A stretch of DNA of 15,893 nucleotides from Gammaproteobacteria bacterium (GTDB lineage: Bacteria > Pseudomonadota > Gammaproteobacteria > Steroidobacterales > Steroidobacteraceae): NCBI GenBank assembly GCA_029857655.1, contig JAOUGR010000008.1, positions 1 through 15,893 of the forward strand, written 5' to 3'. Below are positions 1 to 8,371 of the stretch, one piece after another. Position numbers and translations under genes: made by a program. Numbering within the stretch: the first letter of the stretch is position 1; the number at the start of each line of letters is the position of its first letter. The notes below the pieces were generated by a model that had not been told where the DNA came from, did no database searches, and was given only the letters and a program-made list of their open reading frames with translations.

Positions 1-1311
1 GCGGGACCACTTGCGGTCAACAACCTGGTGCTGGCCGGCATGCAGCTGACCAACACGATCATGGCGGGGAGACAGGGCCCCGAACCGCTCGCAGGGGTGG
101 CGGTCGGGGGCAGTTACTACCTGATTTTCTGGCTGTTCGGTCTCGGCATCCTGATGTCGATCTCGCCGATCGTCGCGCACGCCTACGGAGCCGGACGCGA
201 CCGCGAAGTCGGCCGGCATTTCCGGCAGGGGTTGTGGCTTTCACAGATGCTGGCCGTGCCCCTGGTCGGCGGGCTGCTGTGCGTCGTGCCGGTGCTCGGC
301 TGGTTTGGCACCGATGCGCGGGCGATTCCACACGCGGCTGGCTATGTCTACGCCATGTGTTTCGGGATGCCGGCGATGCTTGCCTTTCTTGCGCACCGCT
401 ACGCCAGCGAAGGCATCGGCTGGACGCGGCCCGTGATGTACACGGCGCTGATCGGCCTGTCGGTCAATTTCGCGGGCAACTGGCTGTTCACGCGGGGCAG
501 TTTCGGCATCCCGTCATTTGGCGCGACCGGCTGCGGCATCGCGACCGCGCTTGCTTACTGGTCAATGCTCGCGACCATGCATCTCTACCAGCGCCGGCAC
601 GCGATTTACGCGCGCTTTGAGTTGTTCGAGCGCTTCGAACGACCGGAGCCACGGGCACTGCGTGAAATTCTGGCGCTTGGCCTGCCGATCGCCGGATCGG
701 TAGTGTCCGAAGGGGGCCTGTTCGCGGTTGCGGCGCTCCTGATGAGCACGCTCGGAACCGAGATCGTCGCGGCCCACCAGATCGCGATCAACTACGCCTC
801 GCTGATGTTCATGATCCCGCTGTCGCTGCACTCAGCGACGACGATCCATGTCGGGCATCTGGCGGGTCGCCATGACATTGCCGCTGCACGCCGCGCCGGC
901 TGGGCCGGCATCGCGATGTGCGGCATGATCATGGCGCTGTCGTCGCTGGTTATCCTCGCGGCGCGGCACGGCATCGCCGCGGCCTATACCTCGGATCCAG
1001 AAGTGCGCGCGCTGGCGGCGGGGCTGCTGCTGTTCGTTGCGATCTTCCAGATACCCGACGGCCTTCAGGTCGGCGCGGCCGGCGCGCTGCGCGGCTTCAA
1101 GGACGCGAAGGTGCCGATGGCGCTGAATTTCTCGGCCTACTGGATGATCGGCTTTCCCGCGGCGTGGTGGTTCGGCATCCACCTGGGGGTGGGCCCGGCC
1201 GGCATCTGGTCGGGGCTGATCGCAGGGCTCTTCACCTGTGCGGTGTTGCTGACCTGGCGATATGAACGCACGTCGCGGCGTGCATTTGCTGCTCAGATCT
1301 CCATCATGTAA
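1..1311 (+). CDS. MATE family efflux transporter (5' end outside the window)
   Basis: Multidrug and toxic-compound extrusion antiporter of the inner membrane, NorM-like; the family exports cationic drugs in exchange for Na+ or H+. The frame is open from base 1 and the first visible residues (AGPLAVNNL, then TNTIMAGRQGPEPLAG) match the start of the first helix of this family, where a TD-x-I-M-AG-x-LG pattern is usual. The real start is therefore upstream and probably about 15-25 residues are missing. A GTG at position 28 is inside the first helix and is not a credible start. The visible 436 residues are rich in hydrophobic segments and hold the internal repeat of the fold; the second half restarts near the ALREILALGLPIAGSVVSEG stretch, as expected for a 12-helix MATE protein. 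The last 19 bases overlap the convergent acetyltransferase gene. Family assignment is firm; the substrate cannot be told. Confidence 0.93.
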   Translation, partial: AGPLAVNNLVLAGMQLTNTIMAGRQGPEPLAGVAVGGSYYLIFWLFGLGILMSISPIVAHAYGAGRDREVGRHFRQGLWLSQMLAVPLVGGLLCVVPVLGWFGTDARAIPHAAGYVYAMCFGMPAMLAFLAHRYASEGIGWTRPVMYTALIGLSVNFAGNWLFTRGSFGIPSFGATGCGIATALAYWSMLATMHLYQRRHAIYARFELFERFERPEPRALREILALGLPIAGSVVSEGGLFAVAALLMSTLGTEIVAAHQIAINYASLMFMIPLSLHSATTIHVGHLAGRHDIAAARRAGWAGIAMCGMIMALSSLVILAARHGIAAAYTSDPEVRALAAGLLLFVAIFQIPDGLQVGAAGALRGFKDAKVPMALNFSAYWMIGFPAAWWFGIHLGVGPAGIWSGLIAGLFTCAVLLTWRYERTSRRAFAAQISIM

Positions 1312-1799
1312 TGCCGGTCGCAACCGCTGTGGCCGCCCGTGCCCAGTGGCCCGCCCAGTGGCTTGAATCCCGTTTTCGCATAAAGCCGTTTCGCTGCGTC
1401 CATGCCGGTCAGCGTTTCCAGATAGCAGCGCCGGTAGCCGCGCTCGCGTGCAGCGTCCAGGCAATGGCGCAGCAGGCGCGCACCAATGCCGCGCCCGCGC
1501 AGCGCCGGCAGGAAATACATCTTGCGCAGCTCGCAGATGTCCTCGTCCGCGCCGGCGAGCGGCGCGATGCCGCCGCCGCCCAGCACACGGCCGGCCTGCT
1601 CCACGACGAAAAACGCAGCGCGTGGCGCGGGGTAGTACGCGCTCATCGCATCCACTTCGGGGTCATTGATGGAGTAGCCGGGCCCGCACGCGCCGAAACT
1701 CGTCATGACCTCGCGGATGATCGCGGCCATGGCGGGGTCGTCGGCCGGCCGGATCGGCCGGATCAGCGGATCAGTCGTCCCGCTCTGAATAGTAGCCAT
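1293..1799 (-). CDS. GNAT family N-acetyltransferase
   Basis: 168-residue acyl-CoA-dependent N-acetyltransferase, probably cytoplasmic. The N-terminal strand and helix (LIRPIRPADDPAMAAII) and the acetyl-CoA pyrophosphate loop RGRGIGARLL around residues 101-110, preceded by the LRKMYFLP strand, are typical of GNAT motif A. The C-terminal part (YLETLTGMDAAKRLYAKTGF) is the motif B region. Length fits a single-domain GNAT. The chosen ATG overlaps the end of the upstream DUF2845 gene by 29 bases and I see no clear Shine-Dalgarno sequence before it. This is compatible with translational coupling, but it leaves the exact start open. The 3' end overlaps the convergent MATE gene by 19 bases. The acceptor substrate (amino acid, polyamine, antibiotic or protein N-terminus) cannot be read from the sequence. 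Confidence 0.9.
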   Translation of the reverse strand: MATIQSGTTDPLIRPIRPADDPAMAAIIREVMTSFGACGPGYSINDPEVDAMSAYYPAPRAAFFVVEQAGRVLGGGGIAPLAGADEDICELRKMYFLPALRGRGIGARLLRHCLDAARERGYRRCYLETLTGMDAAKRLYAKTGFKPLGGPLGTGGHSGCDRHYMMEI

Positions 1800-2130
1800 G
1801 GGTCAGCGTTTCGACATCGACCAGCAGGCCGTCCTCGAACTTGAGCCTTCGCATCAGCTTGTTCGGGCCAAGGTTGTAGGTCCAGTACTCGATCGGAACC
1901 GGCTCCGGCTCGAGTGAACTGTAAAAAGGCCTGCCCCGGTACCAGCGCACACGCCGCTGCAGGATTTCATGGCGGCGGATATCGGTGGGTGGCCCGCACA
2001 GCGCGGCAACCTTGTCGGTGCTGTCGCCATCGCTGACGAGGCGCGTGCCGCAGCGGAATGAATCCGCGCCCGCGCCCTGGGCCCAGAGCACGGCAATGGC
2101 AAGCGTAATGATTGCGGATAATTTCCTCAT
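1771..2130 (-). CDS. exported DUF2845 domain protein
   Basis: 119-residue protein of unknown function. It begins with a Sec-type signal peptide (MRKLS, then a hydrophobic stretch, likely cut after AGA at about residue 22), so the mature part should be periplasmic. The mature region shows the pattern I associate with DUF2845: FRCGTRLVSDGDSTDKVAALCG near residues 25-46 with two cysteines (C27, C45) that could form a disulfide, then an RxE segment and a tryptophan/tyrosine-rich EYWTYNLG strand before LMRRLKFEDGLLVDVET. The GDS-x-x-(E/D)V-x-x-xCG-x-P pattern also occurs in SmpA/OmlA-like folds, so a link to envelope assembly is possible but unproven. It is first in a two-gene minus-strand unit with the acetyltransferase and is divergent from gshA across 140 bases. 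Confidence 0.82.
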   Translation of the reverse strand: MRKLSAIITLAIAVLWAQGAGADSFRCGTRLVSDGDSTDKVAALCGPPTDIRRHEILQRRVRWYRGRPFYSSLEPEPVPIEYWTYNLGPNKLMRRLKFEDGLLVDVETLTHGYYSERDD

Positions 2131-2270
2131 GACCCCAACATGCCCCCGGGCGGGTGAACGCCGGCTGAAGGTGGCGTTTCCCGCCCAATGTAGCGCCAGC
2201 CTGTCCCCGGACCAAGCCTGCCCATTGGACCGGGTTCTCCCGACTTGCGTTCGCTGCGGCCAGCCGCAGA

Positions 2271-3881
2271 ATGGCCCGACCGATGCCCAGCAGACGCAGA
2301 GACACCCGATTCGAAAGCCAGCTCTCCGGGCTGATCAATGCCCGCGAACGGGATGTCCTGAAAGGAGGCCTGAAGGGCGTCGAGCGCGAGGCGCTGCGCG
2401 TCACCCCGGATGGCCACATCGCGAAATCGGGGCACCCGCAGGCCCTGGGCTCTGCGCTGACCAATCCTCACATCACGACCGATTATTCCGAGGCGCTGAT
2501 CGAGCTCGTCACGCCGCCGTTCGCCGAAACCTGGGAATTGCAGCAGTATCTCTGCGACATCCATCAGTTCGTTTACCGGTACATCGGCGACGAATTGCTG
2601 TGGGTCACCAGCATGCCGTGCGTGCTGGGCGGCGATGCCGAGATACCGATCGCGCAATACGGCAGTTCCAACATCGGGCGCATGAAGCACGTGTACCGGG
2701 TCGGCCTGGGGCTGCGCTACGGGCGCGTGATGCAGGCGATTTCGGGCGTGCACTTCAACTATTCGTTTCCGGAACAACTCTGGCCCGTGCTGCAGCATGT
2801 CCGCCAATCGAAGCTGACCGGCCAGCCCTTCATGGACGAGTCCTACTTCGCGTTACTGCGGAACTACCGGCGCTTCGGCTGGCTGATCCTCTACCTGTTC
2901 GGCGTCTCGCCGGCGGTCTGCCGTTCATTCTTCGCGGGACGCGCACCGTCCCCGGAACTCGAGGCACGCGGTCGCGGCACGCTGATCGCACCCCATGCGA
3001 CATCGCTGCGCATGAGCGACCTTGGCTACCGCAACAAGAACCAGGCGGGCGTCCATGTTTCGGTCAACTCGCTGCAGGAATACGTCCGCGACCTGTCGCG
3101 CCTGATCTCAACGCCGCATCCCGAGTACCAGGCACACGGCGTCGAGGTCGACGGCGAGTGGCGCCAGCTCAATGCCAACCTGCTGCAGATCGAGAATGAG
3201 TACTACAGCTTCATCCGGCCCAAGCGCGTTGCGCACTCCGGCGAACGGCCGACCAGCGCCCTCATGCGCGCCGGCGTCCAGTACGTGGAGATGCGCTCGC
3301 TCGATGTCGGCGCTTTCGATCCTGTCGGTGTCAACCAGCGCAAACTGTGCTTCCTCGAGGCGTTTGCGGCGCTCTGCCTGCTGCGCGACAGCGCACCGCT
3401 GTCGGCGGAAGAATCAGCGCATTACGAAGACAATCACGTGCTGGTTGCCAGTCGCGGCCGTGAGCCCGGCCTCGTGCTGTGGTCCGAACCGCGCCCCCTT
3501 GCGCTCGCCGACTGGGCGGCCGAGATACTCGACCAGATGCAGGGCATCTGCGAGCTGCTGGACACCGGCGACGATGCGAAACCGTATGCCAATGCGCTCG
3601 CGCTTCAGCGCGCCAAGCTCGCGGATCCCTCGCAGCTGCCGTCCGCGCGGCTGCTCGATGAACTGAACCGCCAGGGCGTATCGTTCTTCGAGCTGGCGCT
3701 CGGCATGTCGCGGATGCAGCGAGACTATTTCCGGGACCTGTACCAGCCGAACGAACGGCGCCTGGCCGAATTGCGAACCGAGGCCGGAGACTCGCTGGCG
3801 GAACAGCGCTCGGTCGAAGCGGCTGACAAGCTGCCATTCGGGGCTTTCGTCGAGCGCTACATGGCCGGCAATCTGGTTTAA
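2271..3881 (+). CDS. gshA: glutamate-cysteine ligase (proteobacterial type)
   Basis: ATP-dependent ligase that joins L-glutamate and L-cysteine to gamma-glutamylcysteine, the first and rate-controlling step of glutathione synthesis in the cytoplasm. The 536 residues compare with about 518 in E. coli GshA. Diagnostic blocks are present in order: LKGVEREALRV (about 34-44), ALGSALTNPHITTDYSEAL (58-76) followed by IELVTPP, YGSSNIGRMKHVYRVGLG (130-147), the GVHFNYS block (159-165), SDLGYRNKNQ (249-258), NANLLQIENEYYSFIRPKR (301-319) and VEMRSLDVGAFDPVG. The ATG at 2271 is used; an in-frame ATG at 2283 is an alternative, and neither has a strong Shine-Dalgarno sequence. No glutathione synthetase gene (gshB) is nearby. 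No clear terminator follows. The next gene has a good promoter of its own, so gshA is probably a single-gene unit. Confidence 0.96.
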   Translation: MARPMPSRRRDTRFESQLSGLINARERDVLKGGLKGVEREALRVTPDGHIAKSGHPQALGSALTNPHITTDYSEALIELVTPPFAETWELQQYLCDIHQFVYRYIGDELLWVTSMPCVLGGDAEIPIAQYGSSNIGRMKHVYRVGLGLRYGRVMQAISGVHFNYSFPEQLWPVLQHVRQSKLTGQPFMDESYFALLRNYRRFGWLILYLFGVSPAVCRSFFAGRAPSPELEARGRGTLIAPHATSLRMSDLGYRNKNQAGVHVSVNSLQEYVRDLSRLISTPHPEYQAHGVEVDGEWRQLNANLLQIENEYYSFIRPKRVAHSGERPTSALMRAGVQYVEMRSLDVGAFDPVGVNQRKLCFLEAFAALCLLRDSAPLSAEESAHYEDNHVLVASRGREPGLVLWSEPRPLALADWAAEILDQMQGICELLDTGDDAKPYANALALQRAKLADPSQLPSARLLDELNRQGVSFFELALGMSRMQRDYFRDLYQPNERRLAELRTEAGDSLAEQRSVEAADKLPFGAFVERYMAGNLV

Positions 3882-3929
3882 TATATTCAAGACCAATCAG
3901 GTACTTACGCGAAGCTTCTAGGAAATCCC

Positions 3930-3959
3930 CTGACGCTGCAGGTTTTCAGTCCGTATACT
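3930..3959 (+). promoter_or_regulatory. predicted sigma70-type promoter for the 4015-5432 gene pair
   Basis: A -35 hexamer CTGACG (3930-3935, four of six matches to TTGACA) and a -10 hexamer TATACT (3954-3959, five of six matches to TATAAT) are separated by 18 bases. Transcription would start near 3966, about 50 bases before the small gene at 4015. It lies in the 133-base gap after gshA. This is a prediction by consensus only. Confidence 0.5.
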
Positions 3960-4014
3960 TCTCTTGCACTGCACGCGCACCCTCTTCGGCGCTGCAAGCG
4001 GGGATGCGAAGCAC

Positions 4015-4200
4015 ATGGAACGAACAAAGGACGCGCTCGCCGCGCTCTTGAAGCGCGGCAAATTGCAGGAAGCTGCGAACGACGCGGTGATCGACAAGCC
4101 CAGCCCCGCGCATGGCTGGGATCCTTTCGAGATCTGGCGCACGCGTGTCAGGGACGCCCGCGAACAGGACTCCGCGGACGGCAACAAGACCGCGGATTGA
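4015..4200 (+). CDS. small hypothetical protein upstream of a diguanylate cyclase
   Basis: 61-residue cytoplasmic protein, family not recognised. It starts at an ATG with a weak GGGGA about 8 bases upstream; a TTG further up in frame (3964) would fall at the predicted transcription start and is unlikely. The N-terminal half (MERTKDALAALLKRGKLQEAAND) looks like an amphipathic helix rich in lysine and alanine. The second half has a compact aromatic/proline segment, HGWDPFEIWRTRVRDARE, then a polar tail. It has no signal peptide or membrane helix. It ends 11 bases before the diguanylate cyclase start, so both are probably on one transcript from the promoter at 3930-3959. A regulatory or partner role for the cyclase is possible from position only. 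Codon use matches the neighbours, which supports a real gene. Confidence 0.55.
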   Translation: MERTKDALAALLKRGKLQEAANDAVIDKPSPAHGWDPFEIWRTRVRDAREQDSADGNKTAD

Positions 4201-4211
4201 CCGCCTAGCCC

Positions 4212-5425
4212 ATGCCGCAGGAAACGCTGGCCGCGTCACCGGCGGCAGAGCAATTGCGGCGCGGCCACGCTTGGCTGCGTTTCCGGTCGGTGCTCGAATC
4301 CAGCTACCGCCAGGACCAGTTCCGCCACGGCCTGTTCTACCTTCGGGCAAGTCTCGGCATCGGTGCGCTGGTGGTCGCGGTGTTCGCGCTGCTCGATCGG
4401 TTCGTCCTGCACATTGTCCATGAACCACTGGTCGAGCTCGTGCGCTATGCCGTGCTTCTGCCGGCGATCGTGCTGGCGCTGACCGTGACCTTCCTGCGGG
4501 ACGGCAGCCGGCTGTACCGCCCGGTCGTGTCCTTCCTCGCTCCCTTCGGATTGGTAGCCATCGTCGCGCTGGTGCTGAGCGCCTGGGAAAACGGCCAGGA
4601 CCAGGCGTTTACAGCGCTGATCCTGGCCACGATGTTCGTGTATTTCCTGATAGGCCTGCCGTTCATGGCGGGCCTCGTGACCAACCTGATCGCGGCCGCC
4701 GCATATCTGGGTGGAGCGCTCCTGCTGGCCATGCCCGGGCAGGAACTGACCTACAACATATTTATGCTCGTGCTTGCGATCGCAGTCGGTGCGACTACCG
4801 CATATAACGTGGAGCACACAAGGCGCACGGCCTGGCTCGAATCGAAAGTGCTGGACGAAGCGGCGCTACGCGACGGCTTGACCGGCATCTACAACCGGCG
4901 CCGGTTCGACGAGCATCTCGCCCAGGTCTGGAAGGATGGCGTGCGCGAACACCGGCCCATTGCACTGCTGATGGCGGATATCGATCATTTCAAGGCATTC
5001 AATGACCGTTATGGGCACCAGGCCGGGGACGAGGCGATGAAATCGGTCGCCGTGGTTCTGACGCGATTTGCGCGCCGGCCGCTTGATCTTGTCGCGCGTT
5101 ATGGTGGTGAGGAATTCGCGATCGTGCTGTTTGACACGACGCAGGAGCACGCCGCGCAGGTCGCGGAACAACTGCTTGAAGAGGTCCGGGGCCTCGGCAT
5201 CCCGCACCATGATTCGAGTGCCGCGGCGGTGTTGACCATCAGTATCGGAATCGCCTGCGTGCTGCCAGTCGCGAGAAGAAGCAGTGCGGGGCTTCTGCAA
5301 CTGGCCGATCAGGCGCTTTATGGCGCAAAGGATGCCGGGCGCAACCGGTCACAGTTGCTCCATGAAGAGTACGAGCATATGAAGACCGGCTATTTCCGGC
5401 GGCACATGCCGGACAGCAAGGCAGG

Positions 5426-5432
<7 letters not shown>
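4212..5432 (+). CDS. membrane-bound GGDEF diguanylate cyclase
   Basis: Makes the second messenger cyclic di-GMP from two GTP at the inner membrane. The 406 residues contain an N-terminal sensor part with about six membrane helices (roughly 42-63, 78-96, 104-124, 132-152, 153-173 and 180-199), a short linker helix, and a GGDEF domain from about 212 to 385. The domain has DGLTGIYNRRRF (221-232), the metal-binding DIDHFKAFNDRYGHQAGDE block starting at D256, and the active-site loop GGEEF (298-302), an accepted active variant. Five residues before it is RPLD (289-292), an intact RxxD inhibitory site, so product inhibition is expected. No EAL domain is present, so this should be a pure synthase. 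The ligand of the membrane sensor is unknown. The stop overlaps the convergent peptidase gene by 7 bases. Confidence 0.95.
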
Positions 5433-6421
<989 letters not shown>

Positions 6422-6425
6422 GCTT

Positions 6426-6434
6426 GATATTATC
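6426..6434. promoter_or_regulatory. possible divergent -10 element between peptidase and exporter operon
   Basis: The near-palindrome GATATTATC sits in the 40-base gap between two divergent genes. On the plus strand TGATATTAT gives an extended -10 (TG-A-TATTAT, 6425-6433) with transcription starting near 6440, 22 bases before the adaptor gene. On the minus strand the same bases read GATAAT (6434-6429), which would start transcription almost at the peptidase ATG. Neither strand has a good -35, so this is a suggestion from sequence only. Confidence 0.35.
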
Positions 6435-6446
6435 CGTGAATTCCGC

Positions 6447-6454
6447 GGGAGGAG
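6447..6454 (+). promoter_or_regulatory. strong ribosome binding site of the adaptor gene
   Basis: GGGAGGAG lies 7 bases before the ATG at 6462 and 10 bases before a second ATG at 6465. It is among the best Shine-Dalgarno sequences in the window and rules out the longer reading that begins at 6330 inside the divergent peptidase gene. Confidence 0.8.
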
Positions 6455-6461
6455 ACACCTA

Positions 6462-7430
6462 ATGATGCGTGGGAGCCATGCGCTCGTCCTTTTCGCGGCA
6501 GTCGCGATGACCGCCTGCGGTGCTGACGGCAAGGCCCTGCTTGGCACACTGGAACGCGACCGGGTCGAACTGGTCGCCGAGGCGCAGGAACCCATCATCG
6601 AGGTAGCGATCCACGAAGGCGATGCCGTCACGGAAGGCCAGCTTCTGCTGCGGCTTGATCCCGCAGCGGTCGATTCGCGCCTTGCGCAGGCGCGTGCAGC
6701 AATGAATCAGGCAGAGCGGCGTCAGGCGGAGCTGGTTGCCGGGGCGCGCCGTGAACAGGTGCGCGAGGCACGCGCACTCGCCGAGGGCGCCGCGTCGCAG
6801 GCCGCAGCTGCGGCAGGCGAATTCGGGCGCATCGAGAAGCTGGTCACCGACGGTATGCTGCCGGCGAGCGAGCTGGACCGCCAGCGCGGGTTGCGCGATG
6901 GAACAGCCGCTGACGAACGCGCTGCGAAAGAGCGTCTCGCGGAACTCGAACGCGGCACGCGCAGTGAAGTGGTTGAGCAGGCCGCTGCCGCCCTTGCCGG
7001 CGCGCGCGCCCAGGTCGCGGAACTCGAACTCTCGCTCGCGCGCCACACGGTGCGCGCGCCGCGTGCCGGTGTCGTCGACGCACTACCTTATGAACTGGGC
7101 GAACGCCCGCCGCGCGGCGCGCCGGTTGCCGTGCTGCTCGCGGTGGGGCAGCCTTATGCGCGGGTCTTCATTCCCGAGCCGCAACGCGCCTCGCTGCGGG
7201 CGGGGAGCCCTGCAATCGTGCGAATCGACGGCTCGAATCGTGACTGGCGCGGTGAACTGCGTTACGTCTCGTCCGATGCCGCCTTCACCCCTTATTACGC
7301 GCTCAACGAGCGCGACCGCAGCCGTTTGTCGTTCCTCGCGGAAGTTGTATTGACGGAGCCTGAGGCCGGGGATCTCCCGACCGGTATGCCGGTTGCAGTG
7401 ACGATGCTGGAAGCCCAGGCGGGGCCGTGA
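6462..7430 (+). CDS. HlyD-family periplasmic adaptor, predicted lipoprotein
   Basis: Membrane fusion subunit that should link the inner-membrane ABC exporter encoded next to it to an outer-membrane channel. The 322 residues start with a lipoprotein-type signal (MMRGSHALVLFAAVAMTAC), with C19 as the likely lipidated cysteine; the lipobox MTAC has methionine where leucine is usual. Next come half of a lipoyl/barrel-sandwich domain (IIEVAIHEGDAVTEGQLLLRLD), a long alanine/arginine/glutamate-rich alpha-hairpin (about residues 70-180) and the second lipoyl half (LARHTVRAPRAGVVDALPYELGE). The C-terminal beta-barrel follows, with an FTPYYALNERDRSRLSFLAEV segment that recalls YbhG-like adaptors. Its stop overlaps the ATPase start in a GTGA. 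No outer-membrane TolC-type gene is in the window, so a shared TolC would be needed. Confidence 0.9.
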   Translation: MMRGSHALVLFAAVAMTACGADGKALLGTLERDRVELVAEAQEPIIEVAIHEGDAVTEGQLLLRLDPAAVDSRLAQARAAMNQAERRQAELVAGARREQVREARALAEGAASQAAAAAGEFGRIEKLVTDGMLPASELDRQRGLRDGTAADERAAKERLAELERGTRSEVVEQAAAALAGARAQVAELELSLARHTVRAPRAGVVDALPYELGERPPRGAPVAVLLAVGQPYARVFIPEPQRASLRAGSPAIVRIDGSNRDWRGELRYVSSDAAFTPYYALNERDRSRLSFLAEVVLTEPEAGDLPTGMPVAVTMLEAQAGP

Positions 7431-8371
7431 CGGTTGCGATTTCCGCGCGCGGCCTGACGCGCCGATTCGGTTCGGTAATCGCTGTGGATGACATTGCCCT
7501 CGACGTGCCGCGGGCGCAGATCTACGGTTTTCTCGGCCCCAACGGTTCCGGCAAGTCGACCACGATCCGGATGTTATGCGGCCTGCTCGTACCCACCAGG
7601 GGTACGGTCAACGTACTCGGCTATGAAGTGCCGCGCGAGGCCGAGACGCTGCGCCGCAAGCTCGGCTATATGACCCAGCGCTTCTCGCTGTGGGACGACT
7701 TGAGCGTCACCGAAAACCTGGACTTCATGTGCCGCATCTACGGGCTCGACAAGGCGACCCGGCGCGCCCGCATGGAAGACCGGATCCGCGACTACGATCT
7801 TGCTTCACATGCCAACCAGCGCGCCGGGACCCTGAGCGGTGGTGAGCGACAGCGCCTCGCGCTCGCCGCGGCGACGCTCCACGACCCGGAACTCCTGCTG
7901 CTCGACGAGCCGACCAGTGCTGTCGATCCGCAGAATCGCCGCGATTTCTGGGAAAACCTGTTCGCGCTGGTGGCAGCCGGCACGACCATCCTGGTCTCGA
8001 CCCACTACATGGACGAGGCCGAGCGCTGCCACCGGCTCGCGATCCTGGATCATGGCCGAATCGCCGCCGAAGGCGAGCCGAAGCAGCTTGCGCGCGACAT
8101 CGATGCGACGGTGATCGAGATCGAGTGCGCAGATCTCACGGCTGTCCGGCGCGTGCTGGCCACGGTGCCGGCGGTCAGGAGCGTTGCGCAGCTCGGCAAC
8201 CGCCTGCACGTGCTGGTACATCGCGACGCGGTCGATCCGGACCGCGAGCTTCGCGCATTACTCGCCGGCCCGTGCGCAGATGCGCGCGTCGAGCGCGTCG
8301 GCGCGACGCTGGAGGACGTATTCGTCGCCGCTACGCTATTGCGCCGGCAGGATGTGGAGCGCGCCGCGTGA
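7427..8371 (+). CDS. ABC exporter ATP-binding protein
   Basis: Nucleotide-binding subunit of an ABC-2 type exporter; it powers transport by ATP hydrolysis on the cytoplasmic side. The 314 residues carry Walker A GPNGSGKST (37-45), Q-loop glutamine Q84, signature LSGGE (136-140), Walker B LLLLDE (156-161), a D-loop (SAVD) and switch histidine H193 in STHYMDEAE. The last third (about 215-300) is the usual C-terminal regulatory extension of CcmA/DrrA-like ATPases, ending in TLEDVFVAATL. It has one nucleotide-binding domain, unlike E. coli YbhF, which has two fused. It starts with GTG, overlapping the adaptor stop by 4 bases, and overlaps the permease start in the same way. This implies coupled translation and equal dosage. 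Confidence 0.95.
   Translation: MTVAISARGLTRRFGSVIAVDDIALDVPRAQIYGFLGPNGSGKSTTIRMLCGLLVPTRGTVNVLGYEVPREAETLRRKLGYMTQRFSLWDDLSVTENLDFMCRIYGLDKATRRARMEDRIRDYDLASHANQRAGTLSGGERQRLALAAATLHDPELLLLDEPTSAVDPQNRRDFWENLFALVAAGTTILVSTHYMDEAERCHRLAILDHGRIAAEGEPKQLARDIDATVIEIECADLTAVRRVLATVPAVRSVAQLGNRLHVLVHRDAVDPDRELRALLAGPCADARVERVGATLEDVFVAATLLRRQDVERAA

Noticed and set aside
1985..3199. Plus-strand open frame of 404 codons running from DUF2845 into gshA
   Set aside because: It is out of frame with gshA, arginine- and proline-rich, and would have to span the divergent intergenic region.
6422..6631. 70-codon upstream extension of the isoaspartyl peptidase gene
   Set aside because: It is serine/arginine-rich, lies antisense to the adaptor gene and would hide a clear signal peptide that starts at 6421.
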